DNA of 64,000 bases from Mercurialis annua (GCF_937616625.2 NC_065570.1:16440001-16504000), one strand, 5' to 3'; numbered from the stretch's first letter, positions 25,501 through 38,916 are shown. Translations and numbers: made by a program. The notes: generated by a model from the sequence alone, not told the origin.

Positions 25501-28500
25501 ACTTTTGTAAATATTTGGCTTAAATTGCTAAAAAGGTGAAAGTCTTGGATTTGTTTTGTAATCTTTGTAAACGTTTGGCTTAAATTGCTAAAAAGATGAA
25601 ACGCTTGGCTTTGTTTTGTAACGTTTGTAAATGTTTGGCTTAAATCGCTAAAAAGGGGAAACGTTTGGATTTGTTTCGAAATGTTTTAAACGTTTGGTTT
25701 TGTTTCGTAACGTTTGTAAATGTTTGGCTTAAATCGCTTAAAAGGTGAAACATTTAGATTTGTTTCGTAACGTTTGTAAACGTTTGCCTTAAATCGCTAA
25801 TAAGGGGAAACGTTTGGATTAGTTTCGTAAACGTTTGTGAACGTTTAACTTAAATCGCTGAAGAGGAAAAAACGTTTGGATTTGTTTCGTAGCGTTTGTA
25901 AACGTTTGGCTTAAATTGCTAAAACGGGGAAACGTTTGGATATGTTTCGTAGTGTTTGTAAACGTTTGGCTTAAATTGCTAAAATGGCAAAACGTTTGGA
26001 TTTGTTTCGTAACGTTTGTAAACGTTTCGCTTAAATCGCTAAAAAGGGAAAACATTTGGATTTGTTTTGTAAAGTTTAGCTTAAATCGCTAAAAAGGGGA
26101 AACGTTTGATTTGTTTTGTAAAGTTTGTAAACGTTTGGCTTAAATTGCTAAAAAGGTGAAACGCTTGGATTTGTTTCTTAACGTTTGTAAACGTTTGGCT
26201 TAAATTGCTAAAAAGGTGAAATATTTGGATTTGTTTCTAAACCTTTGTAAACGTTTGGCTTAAATCGGTAAAAAGGTTAAATGTTTGGATTTGTTTCGTA
26301 ACGTTTGTAAACGTTTGGATTAAATCGCTTAAAAGGTAAAACTCTTGGATTTGTTTCATAACGTTTGTAAACATTTGGCTTAAATAGCTAAAGAGGTGAA
26401 ACTCTTGGATTTTCTTGTAATGTTTGTAAACGTTTGGCTCAAATTGCAAAAAAGGTGAAACGCTTGGTTTTGTTTCGTAACGTTTGTAAAGGTTTGGCTT
26501 AAATAACTAAAAATGGGAAACGTTTGGATTTGTTTCGAAATGTTTTAAACGTTTGGTTTTGTTTCGAAATGTTTGTAAATGTTTGGCTTAAATCGCTAAA
26601 AAGGTGAAACGTTTTGATTTGTTTTGTAAATATTTGTAAACATTTGGCCTAAATCGCAAAAAAAGGGAAACGTTTGGATTAGTTTCACAAACATTTGTAA
26701 ACGTTTAACTTAAATACTAAAAAGTTGAAACGTTTGGATTTGTTTAGTAGCATTTGTAAACGTTTGGCTTAAATTTCTAAAAGGGTGAAATATTTGGATT
26801 TGTTTCTAAACCTTTGTAAATGTTTGGCTTAAATCACTAAAAAGGTGAAAAGTTTGGATTTGTTTCGTAAACTTTTGTAAACATTTGGCTGAAATCGCTA
26901 AAAAGATGAAAATTTTGGATTAGTTTCGTAAACATTTGTAAATGTTTAACTGAAATCGCAAAAAAGGTGAAACGTTTGGATTTGTTTCGTAGCATTTGTA
27001 AGCGTTTGGCTTAAATTGCTAAAAAGGGGAAACGTTTGGATTTGTTTCGTAGCGTTTGTAAACATTTGGCTTAAATTGCTAAAAAGGCGAAACCTTTGGA
27101 TCTGTTTCGTAATGTTTGTAAACGTTTGGCTTAAATCGCTAAAAAGGGGAAAAGTTTTTATTAAATTTGTAACGTTTGAAAACGTTTGGCTTAAAGTGCT
27201 AAAAATGTGAAACGCTTGGTTTTGTTTCGTAACGTTTGTAAACGTTTCGCTTAAATCGCTAAAAATGGGAAACGTTTGGATTTGTTTCGTAATGTTGTAA
27301 ACATTTGGTTAAACCGCTAAAAAGGGAAACGTTTGGATTTGTTTCGTAACGTTTGTAAACGTTTTGCTTAAATCGCTAAAAAGATGAAACGTTTGTATAC
27401 GTTTGGCTTAATCGCTAAAAAGGTGAAACGTTTGGATTAGTTTCGTAAATTTTTGTAAACGTTTAACTTAAATCACTAAAAAGGAAAAAATGTTTGTATT
27501 TGTTTCGTAGCGTTTGTAAACGTTTGGCTTAAATTGCTAAAACGGGGAAACGGTTGGATTTATTTCGTAGCATTTGTAAACTTTTGGCTTAAATTGCTAA
27601 AAAGGCTAAACATTTGGATTTGATTCGTAACGTTTGTAAACGTTTGGCTTAAATCGCTAAAAAGAGGGAACATTTGGATTTGTTTTGTAATGTTTGTAAA
27701 TGTTTGGCTTAAATCGCTAAATAGGTGAAACTTTTGATTTGTTTCGTAACGATTGTAAACGTTTGGCTTAAATTGCTAAAAAGGTGAAACGCTTGAATTT
27801 ATTTCGTAGCGTTTGTAAACGTTTGCCTTAAATCGCTGAAAAGCTGAAACGCTTTGATTTGTTTCGTAACTTTTGTAAACAATTGGCTTAAATTGCTAAA
27901 AAGGTGAAAGGCTTGGATTTGTTTTGTAATCTTTGTAAACGTTTGGCTTAAATTGCTAAAAAGATGAAATGCTTGGTTTTGTTTCGTAACGTTTGTAAAT
28001 GTTTGGCTTAAATCGCTAAAAAGGGGAAATGTTTGGATTTGATTCGAAATTTTTTAATCGTTTGGTTGTGTTTCGTAACATTTGTAAACGTTTGGCTTAA
28101 ATCGCTAAAAAGGGGAAACGTTTAGATTTGTTTCGTAACGTTTGTAAACGTTTGCCTTAAATCGCTAATAAGGGGAAACATTTGGATTTGGTTCATAACG
28201 TTTGTAAACGTTTAGCTTAAATCGCTAAAAAGGTGAAACGTATGGATTTGTTTCGTAACTTTTGTAAATGTTTGGCTTAAATTGCTAAAAAGGTGAAACG
28301 CTTGGATTTGTTTTGTGACGTTTGAAAACGTTTGGCTTAAATTGCCACAAAGGTCAAACGCTTGGTTTTGTTTCGTAACATTTGTAAACGTTTAGCTTAA
28401 ATTGCTTAAAACGGGAAACGTTTGGATTTGTTTCGTAATATTTTAAACGTTTTGCTTAAATTGCTAAAAAGGTGAAACATTTGGATTTTTTGGTAACCTG

Positions 28501-29400
28501 TGTAAACGTTTGGCTTAAATCGCTAAAAAGGTGAAACGTTTGGATTTGTTTCGTAATGTTTGTAAACGTTTGGCATAAATCATTAAAAAGGTAAAAAGTT
28601 TGGATTTGTTTCGTAATATTTGTAAACGTTTGGCTTATATCTCTAAAAAGATGAAACGTTAGGATTAGTTTCGTAAACGTTTGTTAACGTTTAACTTAAA
28701 TCGCTAAAAACGTGAAACGTTTGGATTTGTTTCGTAGCATTTGTAAGCGTCTGGCTTAAATTGCTAAAAATGGAAAACGTTTGGATTTGTTTCGTAGCGT
28801 TTGTAAACGTTTGACTTAAATTGCTAAAAAGGCGAAACGTTTGGATCTGTTTCGTAATGTTTGTAAAAGTTTGGCTTAAATCGCTAAAAAGGTTAAACGT
28901 TTGGATTTGTTTTGTAACGTTTGAAAACGTTTGGCTTAAATTGCTAAAAAGGTGAAACTCTTGGTTTTATTTGGTAACGTTTGTAAACGTTTGGACTAAA
29001 TCGCTAAAAATGGGAAACGTTTGGATTTGTTTCGTATTGTTGGAAACATTTGGTTAAATCGCTAAAAAGGTTAAACATTTTGATTTGTTTCGTAACGTTT
29101 GTAAACGTTTGGCTTATATCGCTAAAAAGTTGAAACGTTTGGATTTATTTCGTAGCGTTTGTAAACGTTTGGCTTAAATTGCTAAAACGAGGAAACCTTT
29201 GGATTTGTTTCGTAGCGTTTGTAAATGTTTTGCTTCAATTGCTAAAAAGGCATAACATTTGGATTTGTTTCAAAACGTTTGTAAACGTTTGGCTTAATTC
29301 GCTAAAAAGGGGAAACATTTGGATTTGTTTTGTAACGTTTGTAAGCGTTTGGCTTAAATCGCTAAAAAGGTGAAACGCTTGGATTTGTTTCGTAGCGTTT
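16600..29400 (+). repeat. diverged super-repeat of about 4.3-4.5 kb, three copies plus a partial one
   Basis: A block of ordered variants recurs: GAAAGGCTTGG, TTTTGTAATCTTTG, AAAGATGAAACGCTTGG, a half-length unit with CGAAATGTTTT, and then TTTGTGAACGTTTAAC. The half-length marker lies at 16846, 21354, 25677 and 28045, giving spacings of 4508, 4323 and 2368 bp. Other pairs agree (CGTTTTGAACG near 19318 and 23341). Copies differ at many bases and by whole units, so this layer is older than the 840-bp repeat, whose variants also appear inside it in diverged form (near 20550, 24760, 27310 and 29043). Confidence 0.75.
23335..24012 (-). other. longest satellite-derived antisense open frame (225 codons), not called as a gene
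   Basis: This is the longest of many open frames that read the satellite from the minus strand. The product would be a run of about eleven 20-residue repeats of the type NLSQTFTNVTKQIQAFHLFS. The frame stays open because the unit is 60 bp (20 codons) and the consensus antisense frame has no stop. Other arrays in the window give the same kind of frame, broken wherever a 59- or 61-bp unit occurs. There is no promoter, no unique start context and no non-repetitive sequence. I regard it as non-coding; transcripts or peptides would be needed to argue otherwise. Confidence 0.8.
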
Positions 29401-30439
29401 GTAAACGTTTGGCTTAAATTGCTAAAAAGGTCAAACATTTGGATTTGTTTACTAACCTTTGTAAACGTTTAGCTTAAATCGCTAAAACGGTGAAATGTTT
29501 GGATTTGTTTCGTAACATTTATAAACGTTTGGCTTATATCGCTAAAAAGGTTAAACTCTTGGATTTGTTTCGTAACGTTTGTAAACATTTGGCTTAAATT
29601 ACTAAAACGGTGAAACGGTCTGATTTGTTTTGTAATGTTTGTAAATATTTGGCTTAAATTTCTAAAAAGGAGAAACGCTTGATTTTGTTTCGAAACGTTT
29701 GTAAATGTTTGGCTTAAATCGCTAAAAATGAAAAACGTTTGGATTTGTTTCGAAATGTTTTAAACGTTTGGTTTTCTTTTGTAACGTTTGTAAACGTTTT
29801 GCTTAAATAGATAAAAAGGTGAAACGTTTGGATTTGTTTCGTAACGTTTTTAAGCGTTTGTCTTAAATCGCTAATTAGACGAAACGTTCGGATTTGTTTC
29901 ATAGCGTTTGTAAATATTTGGCTTAAATCGCTAAAAAGATGAAACGTTTAGATTTATTTCGTAGATTTGTAAATGTTTGGCTTAAATCGCTAAAAAGGTG
30001 AAAAGTTTGATTTGTTTCGTGACGTTTGTAAACGTTTGGCTTAAATTGATAAAAAGGTGAAACGCTTGGATTTGTTTCGTAGCGTTTGTAAACGTTTGGC
30101 TTAAATTGCTAAAAAGGTGAAACATTTGGATTTGTTTACTAATCTTTGTAAACGGCTTAAATCGCTAAAAAGGTGAAATGTTTGGATTTGTTTCGTTACA
30201 TTTGTAAACGTTTGGCTTATATCGCTAAAAAGGTTAAACGCTTGGATTTGTTTCGTAACGTTTGTAAACATTTGACTTAAATTACTAAAATGGTGAAACA
30301 ATTGGATTTGTTTTGTAATGTTTGTAAATGTTTGGCTTAAATTGCTAAAAAGGAGAAACGCTTGATTTTGTTTCGTAACATTTGTAAATGTTTGGCTTAA
30401 ATCGCTAAAAATGAGAAACGTTTGGATTTGTTTCGAAAT

Positions 30440-33400
30440 GTTTGTAAACGTTTAACTTAAATAGCTAAAAAGGTGAAACATTTGGATTTGTTTCGTATCA
30501 TTTGTAAACTTTTGGCTTAAATTGCTAAAAAGGGGAAACATTTGGATTTGTTTCGTAGTGTTTGTAGACGTTTGGCTTAAATTGATAAAAAGGCGAAATG
30601 TTTGGATTTGTTTCGTAACGTTTGTAAATATTTGGCTTAAATCGCTAAAAAGGTGAAACGTTTGGATTTGTTTCGTAACGTTTGTAAACGTTTGGCTTAA
30701 ACCGCGGAAAAGGTGAAACGTTTGATTTGTTTCGTAACGTTTGTAAACATATGTCTTGAATTGCTAAAAAGGTGAAACGCTTGGATTTGTTTCGTAACGT
30801 TTGTAAACGTTTTGCTTAAATTGGTAAAAAGGTGAAACATTTGGATTTGTTTTCTAATCTTTGTAAACGTTTGGCTTAAATCGCTAAAAAGGTGAAATGT
30901 TTGGATTTGTTTCGTAATGATTGTAAACATTTGGTATAAATTGCTAAAAAGGTGAAACACTTGGATTTGTTTTGTAATGTTTTTAAATGTTTGGCTTAAA
31001 TTGCTAAAAAGGTGAAACGCTTAGTTTTGTTTCGTAACGTTTGTAAACGTTTGGCTTAAATCGATAAAAAGATGAAACGTTTGGATTTGTTTTATAACGG
31101 TTGTATACGTTTGGCTTAATCGCTAAAAAGGTGAAATGTTTGGATTAGTTTCGTAACGTTTGTAAACGCTTAGCTTCATTCGCTAAAAAGGTGAAATGTT
31201 TGGATTTGTTTCGTAACGTTTTAAACGTTTTGCTTCAATCACTACTTAGGTGAAACGTTTGGATTAGTTTCATAACGTTTGGCATAAATTGTTAAAAAGG
31301 TGAAATGTTTGGATTTGTTTGGTATCGTTTTTAACGTTTGGCTTAAATCGCTAAAATGGGAAAACGTTTGGTTTTGTTTCGTAATGTTTGTAAACGGTTG
31401 GCTTAAATTGCTAAAAAGGTGAAACGTTTGTTTTGTTTCGTAACGTGTGTAAACGTTCGGCTTAAATCGCTAAAAAGGTGAAACGCTTGGATTTGTTTCG
31501 TAACGTTTGTAAACGTTGGCTTAAATTGCTGAAAAGGTGAAACGCTTGGATTTGTTTCATTATGTTTGTAAATGTTTGTCTTAAATTGCAAAAAAGGTGA
31601 AACACTTGGTTTTGTTTCGTAACGTTTGTAAACGTTTGGCTTAAATTGCTAAATACGTGAAATGTTTGGATTTGTTTCGTAACGTTTGTAAACGTTTGGC
31701 TTCAATCGCTAAAAAGGTGAAACGTTTGGATTTTTTTCGTAACGTTTGTAAACATTTGGCTTAAATCGCTAAAGAGCTGAAGGTTTGCATTTGTTTCGTA
31801 ACGTTTTAAACGTTTGGCTTCAATCGCTAAAATGGGGAAACGTTTGGATTTGTTTCATAATGTTTGTAAACATTTGGCTTAAATCGCTGAAAAGGTGAAA
31901 CGTTTAGTTTTGATTTGTAACATTTGTTAACGTACGGCTTTGATCGGTAAAAAGGTGAAACAGCTGGATTTTTTCGTAACGTTTGAAAACTTTTTGCTTT
32001 AATTGCTAAAAAGGTGAAATGCTTGGATTTCTTTCCTTACGTTTGTAAACGTTTGGCTTAAATTGCTAAAAAGGTGAAATGCTTGAATTTGTTTCGTAAC
32101 ATTTGTAAATGTTGTGTTTTGTTTCGTAACGATTGTAAACGGTTAGCTTAAATCGCTAAAAAGGTTAAACGTTTGGAATTGTTTCGTAACGTTTTTAAAC
32201 GTTTGGCTTAAATTGCTAAAAAGGTGAAACGTTTGGATTTGTTTCGTAACGTTTGTATACTTTTGGCTTAAATCGCTAAAAAGATGAAACGTTTGGATTA
32301 GTTTCGTAACGTTTGAAAACGTTTGGCATAAATCGCTAAATTGGTGAAACTTTTGGATTTGTTTTGTATCGTTTTAAACGTTTGGCTTACATATGGAGAA
32401 ATATTTAGATTTTTTTCGTATCATTAGCAAACGTTTGCTTAAATTGCTATAAAAGGGGAAACATTTGTTTTGTTTCGTAACGTTTGTAAACATTTGGCTG
32501 AAATTGGTGAAAAGCTGAAACATTAGGATTTGATTCGTAATGTTTGTAAACGTTTGGCTTAAATTGATAAAAAGGTGAAACTTTTGGATTTGTTTCGTTA
32601 CGTTTGTAAACGTTTGGCTTAAATTGCTAAAAAGGTGAAACGCTTGAATTCGTTTTGTAACGTTTTAAAACTTTTGGCTTAAATTGCTAAAAAGGTGAAA
32701 CGCTTGGTTTTGTTTTGTAACGTTTGAAAACATTTGGCTTAAAGCGCTAAAAAGGGGAAATGTTTGGATTTGTTTAGTAATGTTTGAAACGTTTGGTTTT
32801 GTTTTGTAACGTTTGTAAACGTGGCTTCAATCGCTAAAAAGGTGAAACGTTTGGATTTCTTTCGTAACGTTTGCAAACATTTGGCCTAAATAGCTAAAAA
32901 GGTGAAACGTTTATATTTGTTTCGTAACGTTTGCAAATGTTTGGCTTAAATCGCTAAAAAGGTGAACTTTTTGGATTTGTTTCGTAAACCTTTGTAAATC
33001 TTTGGCTAAAATGGCAAAAAGGTGAAACGTTTGGATTAGTTTCTGAAATGTTTGTAAACGTTTAACTTAAATAGCTAAAAAGGTGAAACATTTGGATTTG
33101 TTTCGTATCATTTGTAAACTTTTGGCTTAAATTGCTAAAAAGGGGAAACATTTGGATTTGTTTTGTAGTGTTTGTAGACGTTTGGCTTAAATTGATAAAA
33201 AGGCGAAATGTTTGGATTTGTTTCGTAACATTTGTAAATATTTGGCTTAAATCGCTAAAAAGGTGAAACGTTTGGATTTGTTTCGTAACGTTTGTAAACG
33301 TTTGGCTTAAACCGCGGAAAAGGTGAAACGTTTGATTTGTTTTGTAACGTTTGTAAACATATGTCTTGAATTGCTAAAAAGGTGAAACGCTTGGATTTGT

Positions 33401-36400
33401 TTCGTAACGTTTGTAAACGTTTTGCTTAAATTGGTAAAAAGGTGAAACATTTGGATTTGTTTTCTAACCTTTGTAAACGTTTGGCCTAAATCGCTAAAAA
33501 GGTGAAATGTTTGGATTTGTTTCGTAATGATTGTAAACATTTGGTATAAATTGCTAAAAAGGTGAAACACTTGGATTTTTTTTGTAATGTTTTTAAATGT
33601 TTGGCTTAAATTGCTAAAAAGGTGAAACGCTTAGTTTTGTTTCGTAACGTTTGTAAACGTTTGGCTTAAATCGCTAAAAAGATGAAACGTTTGGATTTGT
33701 TTTATAACGGTTGTATACGTTTGGCTTAATCGCTAAAAAGGTGAAACGTTTGGATTAGTTTCGTAACGTTTGTAAACGCTTAGCTTCATTCGCTAAAAAG
33801 GTGAAATGTTTGGATTTGTTTCGTAACGTTTTTAAACGTTTTGCTTCAATCACTACTAAGGTGAAACGTTTGGATTAGTTTCGTAACGTTTGTAAACGTT
33901 TGGCATAAATTGTTAAAAAGGTGAAATGTTTGGATTTGTTTGGTATCGTTTTTAACGTTTGGCTTAAATCGCTAAAATGGGAAAACGTTTGGTTTTGTTT
34001 CGTAACGTTTGTAAACGGTTGGCTTAAATTGCTAAAAAGGTGAAACGTTTGTTTTGTTTCGTAACGTTTGTAAACGTTCGGCTTAAATCGCTAAAAAGGT
34101 GAAACGCTTGGATTTGTTTCGTAACGTTTGTAAACATTGGCTTAAATTGCTGAAAAGGTGAAACGCTTGGATTTGTTTCATTATGTTTGTAAATGTTTGG
34201 CTTAAGTTGCAAAAAAGGGGAAACACTTGGTTTTGTTTCGTAACGTTTGTAAACGTTTGGCTTAAATTGCTAAATACGTGAAATGTTTGGATTTGTTTCG
34301 TAACTTTTGTAAACGTTTGGCTTCAATCGCTAAAAAGGTGAAACGTTTGGATTTGTTTCGTAACGTTTGTAAACATTTGGCTTAAATCGTTAAAGAGCTG
34401 AAAGGTTTGCATTTGTTTCGTAACGTTTTAAACGTTTGGCTTAAATCGCTAAAATGGGGAAACGTTTGGATTTGTTTCATAACGTTTGTAAACGTTTGGC
34501 TTAAATCGCTGAAAAGTTGAAACGTTTAGTTTTGATTTGTAACATTTGTTAACGTACGGCTTTGATCGGTAAAAAGGTGAAACAGTTGGATTTTTTCGTA
34601 ACGTTTGAAAACTTTTTGCTTTAATTCCGAAAAAGGTGAAATGCTTGGATTTCTTTCATTACGTTTGTAAACGTTTGGCTTAAATTGCTAAAAAGGTGAA
34701 ACGCTTGAATTTGTTTCGTAACATTTGTAAATGTTGTGTTTTGTTTCGTAACGATTGTAAACGGTTAGCTTAAATCGCTAAAAAGGTGAAACGTTTGGAA
34801 TTGTTTCGTAACGTTTTTAAACGTTGGGCTTCAATTGCTAAAAAGGTGAAACGTTTGGATTTGTTTCGTAACGTTTGTATACTTTTGGCTTAAATCGCTA
34901 AAAAGATGAAACGTTTGGATTAGTTTCGTAACGTTTGAAAACGTTTGGCATAAATCGCTAAATTGGTGAAACTTTTGGATTTGTTTCGTATCGTTTTAAA
35001 CGTTTGGCTTACATATGGAGAAATATTTAGATTTTTTTAGTATCATTAGTAAACGTTTGCTTAAATTGCTATAAAAGGGGAAACATTTGTTTTGTTTCGT
35101 AACGTTTGTAAACATTTGGTTTAAATTGGTGAAAAGCTGAAACATTAGGATTTGATTCGTAATGTTTGTAAACGTTTGGCTTAAATCGATAAAAAGGTGA
35201 AACTTTTTGATTTGTTTCGTTACGTTTGTAAACGTTTGGCTTAAATTGCTAAAAAGGTGAAACGCTTGAATTCGTTTTGTAACGTTTTAAAACTTTTGGC
35301 TTAAATTGCTAAAAAGGTGAAACGCTTGGTTTTGTTTTGTAACGTTTGAAAACATTTGGCTTAAAGCGCTAAAAAGGGGAAATGTTTGGATTTGTTTAGT
35401 AATGTTTGAAACGTTTGGTTTTGTTTCGTAACGTTTGTAAACGTGGCTTCAATCGCTAAAAAGGTGAAACGTTTGGATTTCTTTCGTAACGTTTGCAAAC
35501 ATTTGGCCTAAATCGCTAAAAAGGTGAAACGTTTGTATTTGTTTCGTAACGTTTGCAAATGTTTGGCTTAAATCGCTAAAAAGGTGAAATTTTTGGATTT
35601 ATTTCGTAAACCTTTGTAAATCTTTGGCTAAAATGGCAAAAAGGTGAAACGTTTGGATTAGTTTCTGAAATGTTTGTAAACGTTTAACTTAAATAGCTAA
35701 AAAGGTGAAACATTTGGATTTGTTTCGTATCATTTGTAAACTTTTGGCTTAAATTGCTAAAAAGGGGAAACATTTGGATTTGTTTTGTAGTGTTTGTAGA
35801 CGTTTGGCTTAAATTGATAAAAAGGCGAAATGTTTGGATTTGTTTCGTAACGTTTGTAAATATTTGGCTTAAATCGCTAAAAAGGTGAAACGTTTGGATT
35901 TGTTTCGTAACGTTTGTAAACGTTTGGCTTAAACCGCGGAAAAGGTGAAACGTTTGATTTGTTTTGTAACGTTTGTAAACATATGTCTTGAATTGCTAAA
36001 AAGGTGAAACGCTTGGATTTGTTTCGTAACGTTTGTAAACGTTTTGCTTAAATTGGTAAAAAGGTGAAACATTTGGATTTGTTTTCTAACCTTTGTAAAC
36101 GTTTGGCTTAAATCGCTAAAAAGGTGAAATGTTTGGATTTGTTTCGTAATGATTGTAAACATTTTGTATAAATTGCTAAAAAGGTGAAACACTTGGATTT
36201 GTTTTGTAATGTTTTTAAATGTTTGGCTTAAATTGCTAAAAAGGTGAAACGCTTAGTTTTGTTTCGTAACGTTTGTAAACGTTTGGCTTAAATCGCTAAA
36301 AAGATGAAACGTTTGGATTTGTTTTATAACGGTTGTATACGTTTGGCTTAATCGCTAAAAAGGTGAAACGTTTGGATTAGTTTCGTAACGTTTGTAAACG

Positions 36401-36650
36401 CTTAGCTTCATTCGCTAAAAAGGTGAAATGTTTGGATTTGTTTCGTAACGTTTGTAAACGTTTGGCATAAATTGTTATAAAGGTGAAATGTTTGGATTTG
36501 TTTGGTATCGTTTTTAACGTTTGGCTTAAATCGCTAAAATGGGAAAACGTTTGGTTTTGTTTCGTAACGTTTGTAAACGGTTGGCTTAAATTGCTAAAAA
36601 GGTGAAACGTTTGTTTTGTTTCGTAACGTTTGTAAATGTTCGGCTTAAAT
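30440..36650 (+). repeat. 2.61-kb higher-order repeat, two full copies and a partial third
   Basis: The private variant ACCGCGGAAA lies at 30701, 33311 and 35933, giving periods of 2610 and 2622 bp (about 43.5 units). Copies start near 30450, 33061 and 35683 with AACTTAAATAGC. They are very similar over long stretches; the same 87-codon antisense open frame appears in all three. The third copy lacks one unit near 36455 and loses similarity after about 36650, passing into ordinary diverged satellite. Confidence 0.92.
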
Positions 36651-38405
36651 CGCTAAAAAGGTGACACATTGGATTTGTTTCGTAACGTTTGTAAACGTTT
36701 GGCTTAAATTGCTAAAAAGGTGAAACGCTTGGATTTGTTTCGTAACGTTTGTAAACGTTTGGCTTAAATTGCTAAAAAGGTGAAACAATTTGTTTTGTTT
36801 CGTAACGTTTGTCAAGGTTTCACTTAAATCGCTAAAAATGTGAAACTTTTGGATTTGTTTTGTAACATTTTAAACGTGTGGTTTTCCTTTGTAACGTTTG
36901 TAAACGTTTGGCTTAAATCGCTAAAAAGGCGAAATATTTGGATTTTTTTCATAACGTTTGTAAACGTTTGGCTTAAATCATTAAAAAGGCGAAATATATG
37001 GTTTGTTTCGTAACGTTTGTAAATGTTTGGCTTAAATCGCTAAATAGGTGAAACGTTTAGATTTGTTTTGTAATGATTGTAAACGTTGGCTTAAATCGCT
37101 AAAAAGGTGAAATGTTTGGATTTGTTTTATAACGTTTGTAAACGTTTGGCTTAAATTGCTAAGAAGGTGAAACGATTGAATTTGTTTCGTAACGTTTGGA
37201 TTAAATTTCTATAAAGGGGAAACGCTTAGATTTGTTTTGTAATGTTTTTCAACGTTTGGCTTAAATTGCTAAAAAGGCAAAACGCTTGGTTTTGTATCTT
37301 AACGTTTGTAAATATTTTGCTTAAATCGCTAAAAATGTGAAACGTTTGGATTTGTTTCGTAATATTTTAAACGTTTGGTTTTGTTTCGTAATGTTCGTAA
37401 ACGTTTGACTTCAATCGCTAAAAAGGTGAAACGTTTGGATTTGTTTCGTAACGTTTGTAAATGTTTAGTTTAAATCGCTAAAAAAGTAACACGTTTGGAT
37501 TTGTTTCGTAATGCTTGTCAACGTTTGGCTTAAATCGCTAAAATGGTGAAACGTTTAGATTTGTTTCGTAACGTTTGTAAACGTTTGGCTTAAATTGCTA
37601 AATAGTTGAAACATTTGGATTTGTTTCGTAGCGTTTGTAAACATTTGGCTTAAATCGCTAAAAAGGTGAAAAGTTTGGATTTGTTTGTACCGTTTATAAA
37701 CATTTGGTATAAATCGCTAAACAAGTGAAATGTTTGGATTTGTTTCGCAGCGTTTGTAAACGTGTGGCTTAAATCGCTAAAAAGGTGAAACGTTTAGATT
37801 TGTTTCGTACTGTTTATAAACGTTTGGCTTAAATCGCCAAAAAGTTGGAACGTTTGAATTAGTTTCGTAATGTTTGTAAACATTTGGCTTAAATTGCTAA
37901 AAAAATGAAACACTGTAATATCCCGTAATTTTAAGTGATTAGAATATGCCACGAGGTCAAATTTGAGAAATCAAAATATTAAAAATAATATTTTGAGGTT
38001 TCAAATATTAAGAAAAATATTCGAAAAGGCTTAAGTTTAATAGTCAAAGGATAATAGTAAGATTTGACTATTTAAGGTTATTAAATTAAATCACGAGAAG
38101 TGATTTAATAAATTCGAAATACGTAAATTAAATTTAAACGTAAATTTACTTTATACGTATCCGTAAAAGAATATCGTAATAATTGGAGTTTAAAATTTAA
38201 ATAGGAAATTTAAATTTTAATAAAGAAATATGAACGAGATTAATATAATAAAGAATACGACTGGGCGTCGTAGATAAAAATATATTGATAATAAATATAT
38301 CAATATACCTCTCAAAATGGAGAGTTTAAGATTTCAGACAAAACCCCGCTATTAAAATGTCAAATCTCGGAAAGCTCGACGAGTTATGGACGAATATAAA
38401 TTACG

Positions 38406-38431
<26 letters not shown>
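38406..38431. repeat. AT dinucleotide microsatellite
   Basis: Thirteen consecutive AT dinucleotides lie in the LTR upstream of the TATA box. Confidence 0.95.
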
Positions 38432-38437
<6 letters not shown>

Positions 38438-38916
38438 TAAATAAAAAGAAGAATAAAGAAAAGAAGAGGCGGTTGAGAATGATTGGCAAGTAAGGAAAAT
38501 TGTCCATTTTAGTCCCTAAACTTTTATTTCAATTAGTTTTGATTATTAACTAATTAAGTATTATTCGTTAGTCCAAATTAAAATTAAATAATTTATAAGT
38601 TCCGAGCTAATAATTTTGGTGTTATTATTCGCGAAATAATTTGACGAAGCTACCGTCAAAGTTTTATAGAATTTGGACATAGTAATTTTAATTAAGCGGG
38701 ACTGATTTGGATCTAATAAATCTTTGGAGATTTATTAATAATAAAATATAAGTCGGATGCGAATATATTTTTATTCGTTTTATATTTTATTTTTTTGGTA
38801 AAATTTTGCGAAATTTAGAATTAGTCTCCGTTTGGACTACGGACGACTAATTAAAATCAGAGTTAAAGTGTGTTATTGAGCTAGTACCAAATGGTACTTT
38901 AACCAACAATTTTGCC

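Larger units (their letters stand above)
1..37913 (+). repeat. 60-bp AT-rich satellite array (main block)
   Basis: About 630 head-to-tail copies of a 60-bp unit fill this stretch without a gene. The unit reads as six ten-base blocks, among them GTAACGTTTG, TAAACGTTTG, GCTTAAATCG, CTAAAAAGGT and GAAACGTTTG. The palindromic core AACGTT appears three times, at unit positions of about 3, 13 and 43, so the copies sit one and three helical turns apart. Individual units differ by several bases. The commonest differences are C to T or G to A at the five CpG sites (for example AAATCGCT against AAATTGCT). Units of 59, 61 and about 29 bp also occur. The array is interrupted only near 8559-8675 and ends where a retrotransposon is inserted at 37914. 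A centromeric or pericentromeric place is likely from the higher-order structure and the nested retrotransposons, but is not proven. Confidence 0.97.

Noticed and set aside
89..36192. Several dozen open frames of 60-225 codons on both strands of the satellite
   Set aside because: They consist only of the repeat unit; the antisense frame is stop-free by consensus and the plus-strand ones depend on scattered variants. Similar frames recur in every higher-order copy. None has unique sequence or gene signals.
1..37913. CRISPR-like regularly spaced repeats
   Set aside because: There are no unique spacers; the whole 60-bp unit repeats head to tail, and the context is a plant genome with LTR retrotransposons.
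1..37913. Telomeric or subtelomeric repeat
   Set aside because: No runs of the plant telomere unit TTTAGGG were seen; the unit is 60 bp with AACGTT cores.
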